From CAYRVF01 sp964427535 (GTDB taxonomy: Bacteria > Chloroflexota > Ktedonobacteria > Ktedonobacterales > JADMIN01): a stretch of 10,864 nucleotides of DNA. The position numbers and the translations under genes are program-made. Shown here piece after piece: positions 5,285 through 10,864 of this stretch. Positions within the stretch are counted from its first letter, which is position 1, and each line of letters starts with the position of its first letter. A model generated the notes under the pieces. The model had not been told where the DNA came from. It was given only the letters and a program-made list of their open reading frames with translations, and did no database searches. The stretch spans positions 1 to 10,864 of the forward strand of contig CAYRVF010000148.1 in the NCBI GenBank assembly GCA_964427535.1, in the 5' to 3' direction.

Positions 5285-5524
5285 TGCCGATCAGCTCCTC
5301 ATGAGTGCCAGGTCGCGCCGTCGTGTCCATCCGGCGACGGCAGAGGACGCCGTACACCTACGGCTACGGTGCCTCCAGGGGATGATCCTCAGCCGGGGGG
5401 GCGAGGCCGCCAGGCGGTGTACTTGGGCTCGTGACCGCACCAGGCAGTGACTGGAGCCGACCGGCGAGCCCGAACGCACGGACCGGACCGACGACGTGGA
5501 GTGCTCTCGACCCCGCGTCGCCGC

Positions 5525-6109
5525 TTATGGCCCGGTGACGACGGCCAGGGTGACCGTGCTGGTGTAGGTGCCGGCGTAGGTGTTGGCCGGGATGGCGACC
5601 GACACGGTCGGCGTCACGGTGAACTTGCCCATGCCACTGTTGGCCGCCGCGTTGAAGAGCTTGACGGCCGTCGGGGCGGTCGCTGCCGCGGGGACGGCGA
5701 GCGGGTAGGTGACACTGTTGGTGGCATCCGTGCACGTCGTATTCGTCACACAGGCGGACGAGACGGCGCTCACGGTCGAGGCGGAGGTCGGAAGGGTATG
5801 CGGAGTCGCCCCACCCGTGCTGAACTGGGTGGAGGTGATCGTCACGTTCCAGCCGTTGCCCGTGCCCGTTGCATCCTCGACCGTCATCGGCAATGTATAG
5901 GTCACTGTCTGATCTGTGCCGTTTAGGGTCGCCGCGATGCTCGGTGCGGCGCTCGTCGCTTCCGTCAGGCTGCCGCCCGTCACGGTGGCGGTGGCCGTCG
6001 GCGCATCGGCAAAGGCTGGCGTCACGCTGCCGACCGCGAGCGCGAGTGCCACCGTGGCCCCGGTCAACACGGCCGTGATGCGTGACCTACGCAGATTGAA
6101 ACGCGTCAC
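5525..6109 (-). CDS. Small secreted WxL-domain-like surface protein
   Basis: WxL domains attach secreted proteins non-covalently to peptidoglycan in Gram-positive cells. The 194-residue product has a typical signal peptide (RRSRITAVLTGATVALALAVGS...), with cleavage expected after AFA at about residue 34. The mature part is a Thr/Ala/Val-rich beta protein: TATVTGGSLTEAT (about 39-51), TLNGTDQTVTYTLPMTVEDATGTGNGWNVTITSTQFS (61-97) and a final strand TYTSTVTLAVVTGP (181-194). The GWNVT at 86-90 matches the first W-x-L site (here W-N-V). The second canonical Trp near the C-terminus is replaced by Leu, in TLAVVTGP. Cys120 and Cys126 could form a disulphide. The start is GTG at 6109 with GAGGAG (6118-6123) 8 bases upstream. 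Its downstream neighbour on the same strand is the DUF916-type membrane protein, the expected WxL partner, which supports the call despite the weak motif. The gap between them is 272 bases. Confidence 0.78.
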   Translation of the reverse strand: MTRFNLRRSRITAVLTGATVALALAVGSVTPAFADAPTATATVTGGSLTEATSAAPSIAATLNGTDQTVTYTLPMTVEDATGTGNGWNVTITSTQFSTGGATPHTLPTSASTVSAVSSACVTNTTCTDATNSVTYPLAVPAAATAPTAVKLFNAAANSGMGKFTVTPTVSVAIPANTYAGTYTSTVTLAVVTGP

Positions 6110-6147
6110 GTCTCTGTCTCCTCTACTTCACTGTCGGATGTCCTTGC

Positions 6148-6183
6148 GCTACCCATCTGGTAGCCACGAGCAGTCGCTGCTCG
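6148..6183 (-). promoter_or_regulatory. Two consecutive hairpins in the WxL-gene leader
   Basis: On the minus strand CGAGCAG/CTGCTCG (6167-6173, 6177-6183; 7 pairs, 3-base loop) is followed after three bases by GCTACC/GGTAGC (6148-6153, 6159-6164; 6 pairs, 5-base loop). The pair sits 24 bases before the ribosome-binding site. I tried to match known riboswitch cores (for example the cyclic-di-GMP class) and found no fit. It may stabilise the mRNA or regulate translation. Confidence 0.45.
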
Positions 6184-6395
6184 CACGGTGGTGGTGTTAT
6201 GCCACAGACGTGCCATGCCGAACTCTAACTCAGTATTTTGGAAGTAGAATCTCGGTGGTATTGCAGACCTAACTTTGGTCGCCTGATACTATTACTGGCG
6301 AGCGGACGGTGAAGGGTGTGAGGAGGTCAACGTGACCGCAATGCCAGCAATTCAGCCTATCTTGACAGAACAATGGTCCTCTATTGCTGCTGACA

Positions 6396-6466
6396 ATCAG
6401 ACGGAAACGCCGCTCCGTATGCTCTACTCTAGCTATCAGTCGAAAAAGCCGCTCTGTATGCTCTAG
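6396..6466. repeat. Imperfect direct repeat, 31 bp units offset by 39 bp
   Basis: Bases 6396-6426 and 6435-6465 match at 27 of 31 positions; the shared core is GCCGCTC(C/T)GTATGCTCTA. Differences are at 6401/6440, 6404/6443, 6408/6447 and 6416/6455. The unit plus spacer is 39 bases. Two units are too few, and too diverged, to call a CRISPR array, and there are no cas genes nearby. Confidence 0.75.
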
Positions 6467-6480
6467 TATGACTACAGATG

Positions 6481-6516
6481 GCACAGCGGAGCATGGACCC
6501 ATGCGCTCCGCTGTGC
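6481..6516. other. Strong bulged hairpin in the intergenic island
   Basis: GCACAGCGGA (6481-6490) pairs with TCCGCTGTGC (6507-6516). Inside it GCATG (6491-6495) pairs with CATGC (6500-6504) around a 4-base loop, leaving a 2-base bulge (6505-6506). That is 15 pairs in total with no U-tract on either side. It could be a bidirectional transcription barrier, a small-RNA stem, or the end of a decayed mobile element; bulged hairpins mark the ends of IS200/IS605-type elements, but no transposase is here. Confidence 0.6.
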
Positions 6517-6878
6517 CGGTGGGCGCCGCGCCACGTCAGACGCTGCGCGGCCTTGCGCACCCCTGCCTCGAACGCCTGTGCTTCGAAGGCCTGGGCCTAC
6601 GTTGGGGCAAGTCGCATATGGCTGGCATGTGGCACGCAGTCGCGTGGTGAGGGTGGGGTGCGCCAGCTGCCCCGAGGCGTGCGATCCGCGTGTCGTCACG
6701 TTACGTGGCGGCATAGGGCTCCGCACCCCCCGCGACCTGCGCCGCTGAGCGCTCGCCATCGGAGGGTATGGGAGACCTTCGCGCGCGGCACCACGCGCGG
6801 TCGTGCGGCGCGCGTTCAGCGTGGAGCGCGTTCCTTCGGTTCGTCTGTGCCCGCGGCTGGTCGTTGCTCGTGACGTCC

Positions 6879-8894
6879 TTACACGGCGAAGGGGTAGGTT
6901 TCTGGCACCTCGCCCGCCTCCCATTCAGCGGTGCGCTCGAGTGGCTCGAGCGCGTGCGTCTGGTCGAAGTGGAGCACGGCGTCGAACTGGTCGGGCAGCG
7001 CGGCGTAGAAGTAGTGGCTGGCCCGCTCGGTCTCGGGGCGGTAGATGACCCCGATCGCGCGCTCGAGCAGGGGGGTGCGCAGGTGCTCCGCCGCGCTGGC
7101 ATGGTCGCGCCAGGTGAGCAGGAAGCGGGGAATCTGCGTGTTGTGGAACAGCTCCTCATAGCTGCCGGGGAGGCCGGGACGCACACGCTTGCGCTCGGCG
7201 GGGCCGTCCCAATTGGTGGCGGCGGTGACGGTGCCGTGGTACGTCGTGGCGCCCACCAGCACGGCCTCGTGGCCGTACTTCTCACGCACGAGCTGGCCGA
7301 CATTCAACTCGCCGCGCCGGCTGAGTTCTGTCGCTCGCGCGTCGCCCAGATGGGAGTTGTGCTCCCAGACGACGACCTTCGCTCGCCCGGTCTGCCGCTT
7401 GAGGTAGCCATCGAGCGCTTCGAGCGTCTCGACCATATGGCGGTCACGCAGATTCCACGTCAACTCGTCTTCAAGGAACATCGTGCGGTAGTACGCCTCG
7501 GCATTCTTCACGATGCGGGCGTTCTGCTCGGCGGAGAATACCTCCTCATCCGCGTCGTCGTGCGTGCGTCGTGCTGCCTCGGCGGCTTGGCGATGCAGCT
7601 CAGCGAGCTGGCTCACCGCCTCTTCCTGGCACGATTTGGTCAGGCCGGCGCTGGCGAGCAAGCCATACACTTGGGCGTCCTCGTCCACGTGGTCGAAGCA
7701 GGCATAGCGCTCGCGTGCCCGCGCTGCGCCCTCGGGATCAACCGTCTCGATGTACCGCAGCACCGCCTCCATCGAGGCGCGCAGGCTGTAGAGATCGAGT
7801 CCGTACAAGCCCGTCTTGGTGCTGTCCGGTGGGAGTCCCTGGTTGTGCGCACGCAGCCACTCGATGAACGTGACGACGTCCGTGTTGCGCCACATCCACG
7901 CCGGGAAGCGCCGGAAGTCCGCAAGCGCTGCGCTGGCGCTGCTGTCGTCGTCGGAGCCACGCACGTAGCGGTTGGCGCGGTAGGCGTCGGGCCAATCGGC
8001 CTCGACCGCGACCGCCGTGAAGCCTTTCTCCGTGATGAGCCGCCGCGTGATCTGGGCGCGCTCATAATAGAACTCGTGCGTGCCATGTGACCCATCGCCG
8101 AGCAGCACGAAGCGTGCGTCGCCGATGAGGTCCAAAAGTGGGTCGTAGTCTTCGGCTGCGCCGGTCAGCGGATGGGCGATCTCGCGTACCGCCTGCTGCA
8201 GGCGCTGTGCGTCGGTCGTGTCGTGCATTCCTTGCCTTTGCCCTTCCTCGGTGTGCTGTCCTTGCATGAGGAGGTCGCGTACTTCCTGATCGGTCGTCTG
8301 TGAGAAGTCCGTGTACCAGAGGCCAACGGCATAGAACGGCTCTGGCATGCGCGCGCAGACGACCTCGTCGGCCACCGTGCGCAACTCGTCGCAGGTCTCA
8401 CGCGCGGCGACCGGCACCGCCACGACGATGCGGGCCGGCTGTTGCCGCCGCAGCGCGTTGACCGCGGCGCGCATGGTGGCGCCAGTCGCCAGCCCATCAT
8501 CGACGAGTATCACCGTCTGGCCGCGCACGTCAAGCGGCTTACGCGCGCCGCGATAGAACTGCTCACGCCGCCGCATCTCGTGCTGCTCGCGTGACGCGGC
8601 CGCCTCAATCGCGGCATCGGAAATGTGCAGGTCGTCCACGACCTGCTGGTTGAGCACGCGCGCTCCGCCTGTCGCGACGGCGCCCATCGCCAATTCTTCG
8701 TAGCCAGGGACGCCCAGCTTGCGCACGAGAAAGATGTCCAGCGGCGCGCCGAGTGCGCGGGCCACTTCGTAGGCCACGGGTACACCGCCGCGTGGGAGGG
8801 CCAGCACCACGACGTCCGGACGCTGGGCGTAGCGCGCGAGGTGACGTGCGAGCTGCTTGCCCGCGTCGCCACGATTCCGAAAGGGCGCCAGCAC
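6879..8894 (-). CDS. Phosphoribosyltransferase / erythromycin esterase-family fusion protein
   Basis: This 671-residue protein joins two enzyme domains. Residues ~1-215 are a type I phosphoribosyltransferase-like domain: LALPRGGVPVAYEVA (31-45), and VILVDDGLATGAT (128-140), the PRPP loop with its two acidic residues. Residues ~228-671 are an erythromycin esterase-family domain: LLGDGSHGTHEFYYERA (264-280), AVAVEADWPDAYRANRY (294-310), and VVWEHNSHLGDAR (508-520). Against EreB as I recall it, His270, Arg279, Glu298 and His515 match His46, Arg55, Glu74 and His285, while Glu43 is an Asp here (Asp267). This two-domain layout occurs in many bacteria, and its substrate is not known to be a macrolide, so calling it a resistance gene would be unsafe. 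The start is GTG 8894, 7 bases after the DUF2267 stop and without a ribosome-binding site of its own, so translation is probably coupled. No signal peptide: cytoplasmic. Confidence 0.94.
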   Translation of the reverse strand: MLAPFRNRGDAGKQLARHLARYAQRPDVVVLALPRGGVPVAYEVARALGAPLDIFLVRKLGVPGYEELAMGAVATGGARVLNQQVVDDLHISDAAIEAAASREQHEMRRREQFYRGARKPLDVRGQTVILVDDGLATGATMRAAVNALRRQQPARIVVAVPVAARETCDELRTVADEVVCARMPEPFYAVGLWYTDFSQTTDQEVRDLLMQGQHTEEGQRQGMHDTTDAQRLQQAVREIAHPLTGAAEDYDPLLDLIGDARFVLLGDGSHGTHEFYYERAQITRRLITEKGFTAVAVEADWPDAYRANRYVRGSDDDSSASAALADFRRFPAWMWRNTDVVTFIEWLRAHNQGLPPDSTKTGLYGLDLYSLRASMEAVLRYIETVDPEGAARARERYACFDHVDEDAQVYGLLASAGLTKSCQEEAVSQLAELHRQAAEAARRTHDDADEEVFSAEQNARIVKNAEAYYRTMFLEDELTWNLRDRHMVETLEALDGYLKRQTGRAKVVVWEHNSHLGDARATELSRRGELNVGQLVREKYGHEAVLVGATTYHGTVTAATNWDGPAERKRVRPGLPGSYEELFHNTQIPRFLLTWRDHASAAEHLRTPLLERAIGVIYRPETERASHYFYAALPDQFDAVLHFDQTHALEPLERTAEWEAGEVPETYPFAV

Positions 8895-8897
8895 GAT

Positions 8898-8919
8898 GCT
8901 TCTACTGCGCTTCTACTGC
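8898..8919. repeat. 11-bp tandem duplication at the DUF2267 stop / esterase start junction
   Basis: GCTTCTACTGC occurs twice in a row (8898-8908, 8909-8919). The DUF2267 stop (8902-8904) lies in the left copy and the downstream GTG start is 4 bases beyond it. Loss of one 11-bp unit would shift the DUF2267 frame past its stop and overlap the two genes. Confidence 0.85.
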
Positions 8920-9345
8920 TGTCGGCCACAGATCACGCAGGTCGGACGGCACGATGCTCACGACGTCCTCGATCTCGCCCTGGCTGATACGAATCGCCAG
9001 CAGCAGGAAGACCGCCCGGGCGACCTGTTCTGGATCGATAGCGACGTCAGCCGGGAACTGCAGCGCGATGTATTCCAGGAACTGCTCTTTCTGGCGTATC
9101 CGCAGCGGTTTGCCGGTCGGGTCCCAGCCTTCGAAGAAGAAGCCGCGAATCAGCATCGGAAGCTGGGCGCTGAACTGCGCCACTTCCTCCACGGTGAGCC
9201 GGTCACGCAGCGCATGCAAGGTGACTCTCAGGGCCTCGTACGCCCGGTGCTTGTCTGACCACCCCAGCAACCCCATCAGGTCCTTGAGCCACAGGTTCGT
9301 CTTTTGCACGGTTGTGTCGAACACATCCAGACCAGTCGCACTCAT
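8902..9345 (-). CDS. DUF2267 family protein
   Basis: DUF2267 proteins are small, helical and of unproven function. The 147-residue product has the family's features: an N-terminal FDTTVQKTNLWLKDLMGLLGW (about 9-29), DKHRAYEALRVTLHALRDRL (31-50) with the Ala-Tyr-Leu-Leu helix pattern, and AQFSAQLPMLIRGFFFEGWDPTGKP (56-80), containing the L-P-x-x-x-R-G-x-x-x-x-G-W motif typical of the family. Then come FPADVAIDPEQVARAVFLLLAIRISQGEIEDVVSIVP (97-133) and a final helix with DLRDLW. ATG 9345 is chosen for AAGGAG (9354-9359) 8 bases upstream; the open frame extends to 9534, but those residues are low-complexity and unlike the family. No signal peptide or membrane helix. It is the first gene of a two-gene unit with the PRTase-esterase fusion (gap 7 bases). 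Confidence 0.9.
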   Translation of the reverse strand: MSATGLDVFDTTVQKTNLWLKDLMGLLGWSDKHRAYEALRVTLHALRDRLTVEEVAQFSAQLPMLIRGFFFEGWDPTGKPLRIRQKEQFLEYIALQFPADVAIDPEQVARAVFLLLAIRISQGEIEDVVSIVPSDLRDLWPTAVEAQ

Positions 9346-9654
9346 TGCAGCGTCTCCTTCTCGCGGTTCGTGGTGGTCATGTGTGCCGTTGTGCAGTGGG
9401 GCGTGTGATGCGGATCGCGTCCATCGCGTGCCCCACGGTTTCTGTTCGTCCGCCGCTGCCGCGGATTCCTTTCCCTCGGCAACGTTCGTCGTTCCAGCCA
9501 GATCATCGCGACGCCATCGTCGCGCGCTCCCCACCCTGGGGAAGGCGTATTGTCACGATGTGGCTGTGCTCGCTTGGCATGCGCGTATCCACCGATAACG
9601 CATTCTTGGAGTGTAGCGGCCTGTCGCACGTGTCGTCTGTCCACTAGCGAACAT

Positions 9655-9691
9655 AGGTCCCGTGCGACCCGGTCACTCGGTCGCGGGACCT
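9655..9691 (-). terminator. Large hairpin downstream of the GH25-like gene
   Basis: AGGTCCC (9655-9661) + GCGACC (9664-9669) pair with GGTCGC (9679-9684) + GGGACCT (9685-9691): 13 pairs, a 2-base bulge and a 9-base loop. It lies 63 bases past the stop of the secreted-protein gene on the minus strand. There is no U-tract, so termination is likely but not certain. Confidence 0.45.
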
Positions 9692-9716
9692 GTGCGGGAC
9701 CTGTGCGAGCACTGTG
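9684..9716. repeat. 11-bp tandem repeat CGGGACCTGTG, three units
   Basis: Units at 9684-9694 and 9695-9705 are identical; the third, CGAGCACTGTG (9706-9716), differs at two positions. The first unit overlaps the right arm of the hairpin at 9655-9691, so extra copies offer the left arm alternative partners. Confidence 0.8.
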
Positions 9717-9754
9717 CGGGAAGGTGCGCGCACGCCTGAGCCGCGCCGGGCTTC

Positions 9755-10501
9755 TTAACAGGCGTAGTCTCGGTCGAGCGTGCCGGAATACTGGATCAGC
9801 TCGGTCGGGCCGCCGGTGAAGCGATGGCCTGTGCAGAAGGTCGCCGCCTGTTTCGCGGTGCTGACGGTGGTGGCACCCCAGCTTGGCCAGCTGTTGAGCC
9901 ACGTGCCGGTGATGCTATCCCACTGGGCGGTCGTGCTGTAGACGCCGACGGTCGTCACGCCGTTGGCCACCAGCGCGTCGTACTCGCCCTGCAGACTGTT
10001 GCGGTTTTGCGTGGTGTCGGCGTTCCAGGTGTTGCCATTCTCGACGTCCAGCCACCACACGCTCGCCGAGACGTTCTGGCCGCGGGCGTAATTCAGGGCA
10101 TAGAGACCCGCATTGTAGCCATAGTTGTAGGCGAGGCAGTTGTTATCCCCGCTGGCGCATATTCTGGGGCTGGTGGGATTGATGTGGACCGACTGGTTAT
10201 ACCACCCCGTGTTGGCGTAGAGGCTGAGATGTGAGAACCACGCCGCTTCTTGTGCCAGACAGGGGCTCTGGCTGTAGGCAGTGCCGTCGTTGACGCCGAC
10301 GATGCCGAAGGGCGGATGTGCGGGGGGCGTCGCAGTACAGTTCGGCCAGGAGACATCGTAGCCGGTCGAGCCGGTGGGATAGAGCGCTGCGGCTGCCGCC
10401 GCCTGCGCGGGCCGTGCGCCCAGCACGGCTCCTACGAGCAGGACCAGCAGCGCCATCAAGAGGACAGTGACCCAACGACGTGGACGTTTCGTGCTGCTCA
10501 C
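9755..10501 (-). CDS. Secreted GH25-like (lysozyme-type) protein
   Basis: The 248-residue product has a clear signal peptide: basic RPRR, then a hydrophobic run VTVLLMALLVLLVGAVLG, with cleavage expected after AQA near residue 34. The mature protein looks like a glycoside hydrolase family 25-type barrel. It opens with GYDVSWPNC (47-55), with Asp49 on the first strand, then FGIVGVNDG (65-73). VWWLDVENGNTW (148-159) carries Asp152 and Glu154, the D-x-E pair expected of a catalytic site; GVTTVGVYSTTAQW (181-194) and ELIQYSG (234-240) are later strands. Six cysteines (55, 81, 115, 122, 223, 248) suggest disulphides outside the cell. GH25 enzymes cut peptidoglycan, but this divergent group may have other substrates. 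The start is GTG 10501 with GGAGG (10509-10513) 7 bases upstream. It appears to be a single-gene unit, with a hairpin after its stop. Confidence 0.78.
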   Translation of the reverse strand: MSSTKRPRRWVTVLLMALLVLLVGAVLGARPAQAAAAAALYPTGSTGYDVSWPNCTATPPAHPPFGIVGVNDGTAYSQSPCLAQEAAWFSHLSLYANTGWYNQSVHINPTSPRICASGDNNCLAYNYGYNAGLYALNYARGQNVSASVWWLDVENGNTWNADTTQNRNSLQGEYDALVANGVTTVGVYSTTAQWDSITGTWLNSWPSWGATTVSTAKQAATFCTGHRFTGGPTELIQYSGTLDRDYAC

Positions 10502-10632
10502 AGGCCGCCCTCCAGGTCTCGATCGCGCGGACTCGTGTCCGCGTTGGTCACGACTGCGTGTGCGCGCCGTGCCGCCACTGTTGACAGGAACGCAGGAAGG
10601 TGGTGCGCTGGGGGAGAATCACCCGTCACGAG

Positions 10633-10652
10633 AGCACTCGTAAGCACTCGTA
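10633..10652. repeat. 10-bp tandem duplication AGCACTCGTA
   Basis: Two identical adjacent units, 10633-10642 and 10643-10652, 130-150 bases upstream of the GH25-like start codon, near where its promoter should be. It could be a paired binding site or a slippage product. Confidence 0.75.
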
Positions 10653-10759
10653 GCCCCTTTGCCCCACTATCCCACACAATGCGCTGAAAGGGAAGGGCTC
10701 ACTGATCGTCATGCGGTGGGAGTGGCACCATCGCGCGTGTGCAGGAGCGCGCCGTGCTG

Positions 10760-10792
10760 CCCTCTGGCAGCCCTCTGGCAGCCCTCTGGCAG
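10760..10792. repeat. 11-bp tandem repeat CCCTCTGGCAG, three identical units
   Basis: Three exact units run from 10760 to 10792 (10760-10770, 10771-10781, 10782-10792). It lies in gene-free DNA at the right edge, and the identity of the units points to recent expansion. Confidence 0.9.
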
Positions 10793-10864
10793 CCCCCAGG
10801 AGCCACACTGGGCACGCAGGCAGAGAGACGGCGTGCAGCCAGCGTGGACGAGGCCTGTCCGTGT

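Larger units (their letters stand above)
6110..6878. other. Large intergenic region between the WxL locus and the PRTase-esterase gene
   Basis: I see no convincing protein gene in these 769 bases. From right to left for the WxL gene it holds a ribosome-binding site, two leader hairpins (6148-6183), an AT-richer island (about 6237-6480; 50% GC in 6361-6420 by count), a 39-bp-offset direct repeat (6396-6466) and a strong hairpin (6481-6516). TTGACA at 6362-6367 is a perfect -35 hexamer on the plus strand, but no -10 follows at 16-18 bases. From 6517 to 6878 the DNA is GC-rich, with a weak GC-rich inverted repeat near 6780-6813 that might end the esterase transcript. Confidence 0.55.
9346..9754. 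other. Intergenic region between the GH25-like gene and the DUF2267 operon
   Basis: No gene is supported here. It should hold the promoter of the DUF2267 operon, but I find no hexamer pair with proper spacing. It contains the DUF2267 ribosome-binding site (9354-9359), the hairpin at 9655-9691 and an 11-bp repeat array (9684-9716) that overlaps the hairpin's right arm. Confidence 0.55.
10502..10864. other. Gene-free right end with short tandem repeats
   Basis: I see no gene here. Upstream of the GH25-like start there is a GATAGT on the minus strand near 10664-10669 that could be a -10, but no matching -35. The stretch holds a doubled 10-mer (10633-10652) and a tripled 11-mer (10760-10792). 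Confidence 0.55.

Noticed and set aside
5253..5357. N-terminal extension of the DUF916-type protein from 5357
   Set aside because: The 35 extra residues have no ribosome-binding site and no family likeness, while AAGGAG at 5260-5265 supports GTG 5252.
4113..5450. Long plus-strand open frame of 445 residues
   Set aside because: It lies opposite the DUF916-type gene in GC-rich DNA, is arginine- and glycine-rich with no domain, and has no ribosome-binding site. The minus-strand gene has recognisable domains and a signal peptide.
6146..6190. Cyclic-di-GMP or other known riboswitch before the WxL gene
   Set aside because: The two stems lack the conserved loop bases of the classes I could recall, so it is reported only as unassigned hairpins.
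6396..6466. CRISPR array
   Set aside because: Only two units, 4 differences in 31 bases, a spacer of about 8 bases and no cas genes.
6472..6924. Arginine-rich open frames on both strands of the intergenic region (6472-6924 minus, 6478-6873 plus)
   Set aside because: Low-complexity composition, no ribosome-binding site and overlap with the esterase 3' end; typical of non-coding GC-rich DNA.
6768..8090. Plus-strand open frame of 440 residues
   Set aside because: It is the complement of the PRTase-esterase gene, whose catalytic motifs are unmistakable; long antisense frames are expected at this GC content.
6879..8218. Macrolide resistance gene
   Set aside because: The domain is in the erythromycin esterase family, but fusion to a phosphoribosyltransferase and the Glu43-to-Asp change make a macrolide substrate doubtful.

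Overview
This is a GC-rich bacterial chromosome segment. Sampled GC is near 73% in gene-dense parts and about 50-55% in two islands. The mix of genes points to a high-GC Gram-positive-like lineage such as Chloroflexota (Ktedonobacteria or relatives), less likely Actinomycetota: a pyruvate phosphate dikinase, an F420/deazaflavin-type nitroreductase, WxL-type surface proteins and a secreted GH25-like enzyme. That placement is inference. Nearly all genes lie on the minus strand. The exceptions are one tRNA and a toxin-antitoxin pair, which point the other way. Shine-Dalgarno motifs (AAGGAG, GGAGG) are clear for most genes, and GTG starts are common (four of nine complete protein genes).

Layout. 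1-564: 5' part of ppdK (minus, runs off the left edge), with a short-repeat-containing leader behind it. 903-1623: an operon of an A-type Fe-S carrier (IscA/ErpA family) and a 98-aa protein of unknown function, with a good sigma70-type promoter (TTGACG-17-TACAAT) and a hairpin terminator. 1815-2210: F420/deazaflavin-dependent nitroreductase family protein. 2397-2468: tRNA-Arg(UCU). 2469-3402: a 932-bp insert between the tRNA gene and a second, decayed copy of its 3' half. The insert carries only a DUF433 antitoxin and a DUF5615 PIN-like toxin, and it looks like a minimal tRNA-targeted genomic island without an integrase.

3513-6109: a two-gene cell-surface locus on the minus strand. It has a small secreted WxL-like protein, then a DUF916/WxL-interacting-type membrane protein with an AAND tetrapeptide repeat, one transmembrane helix and a long basic cytoplasmic tail. 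Its leader has two consecutive hairpins. 6110-6878: a gene-free stretch with an AT-richer island holding two 39-bp-spaced repeats and a strong hairpin.

6879-9345: a tightly packed pair, a DUF2267 protein followed 7 bp later by a phosphoribosyltransferase/erythromycin-esterase fusion. 9755-10501: a secreted GH25-like cell-wall hydrolase candidate. 10502-10864: no gene seen, only short tandem repeats.

How they fit together. The secreted hydrolase-like protein and the WxL pair are cell-envelope functions. The IscA operon is Fe-S biogenesis. The DUF2267/PRTase-esterase pair resembles accessory stress or detoxification genes. The toxin-antitoxin island is the clearest recently acquired DNA. A recurring oddity is small (9-12 bp) tandem duplications, at least six in 10.9 kb, mostly between genes.
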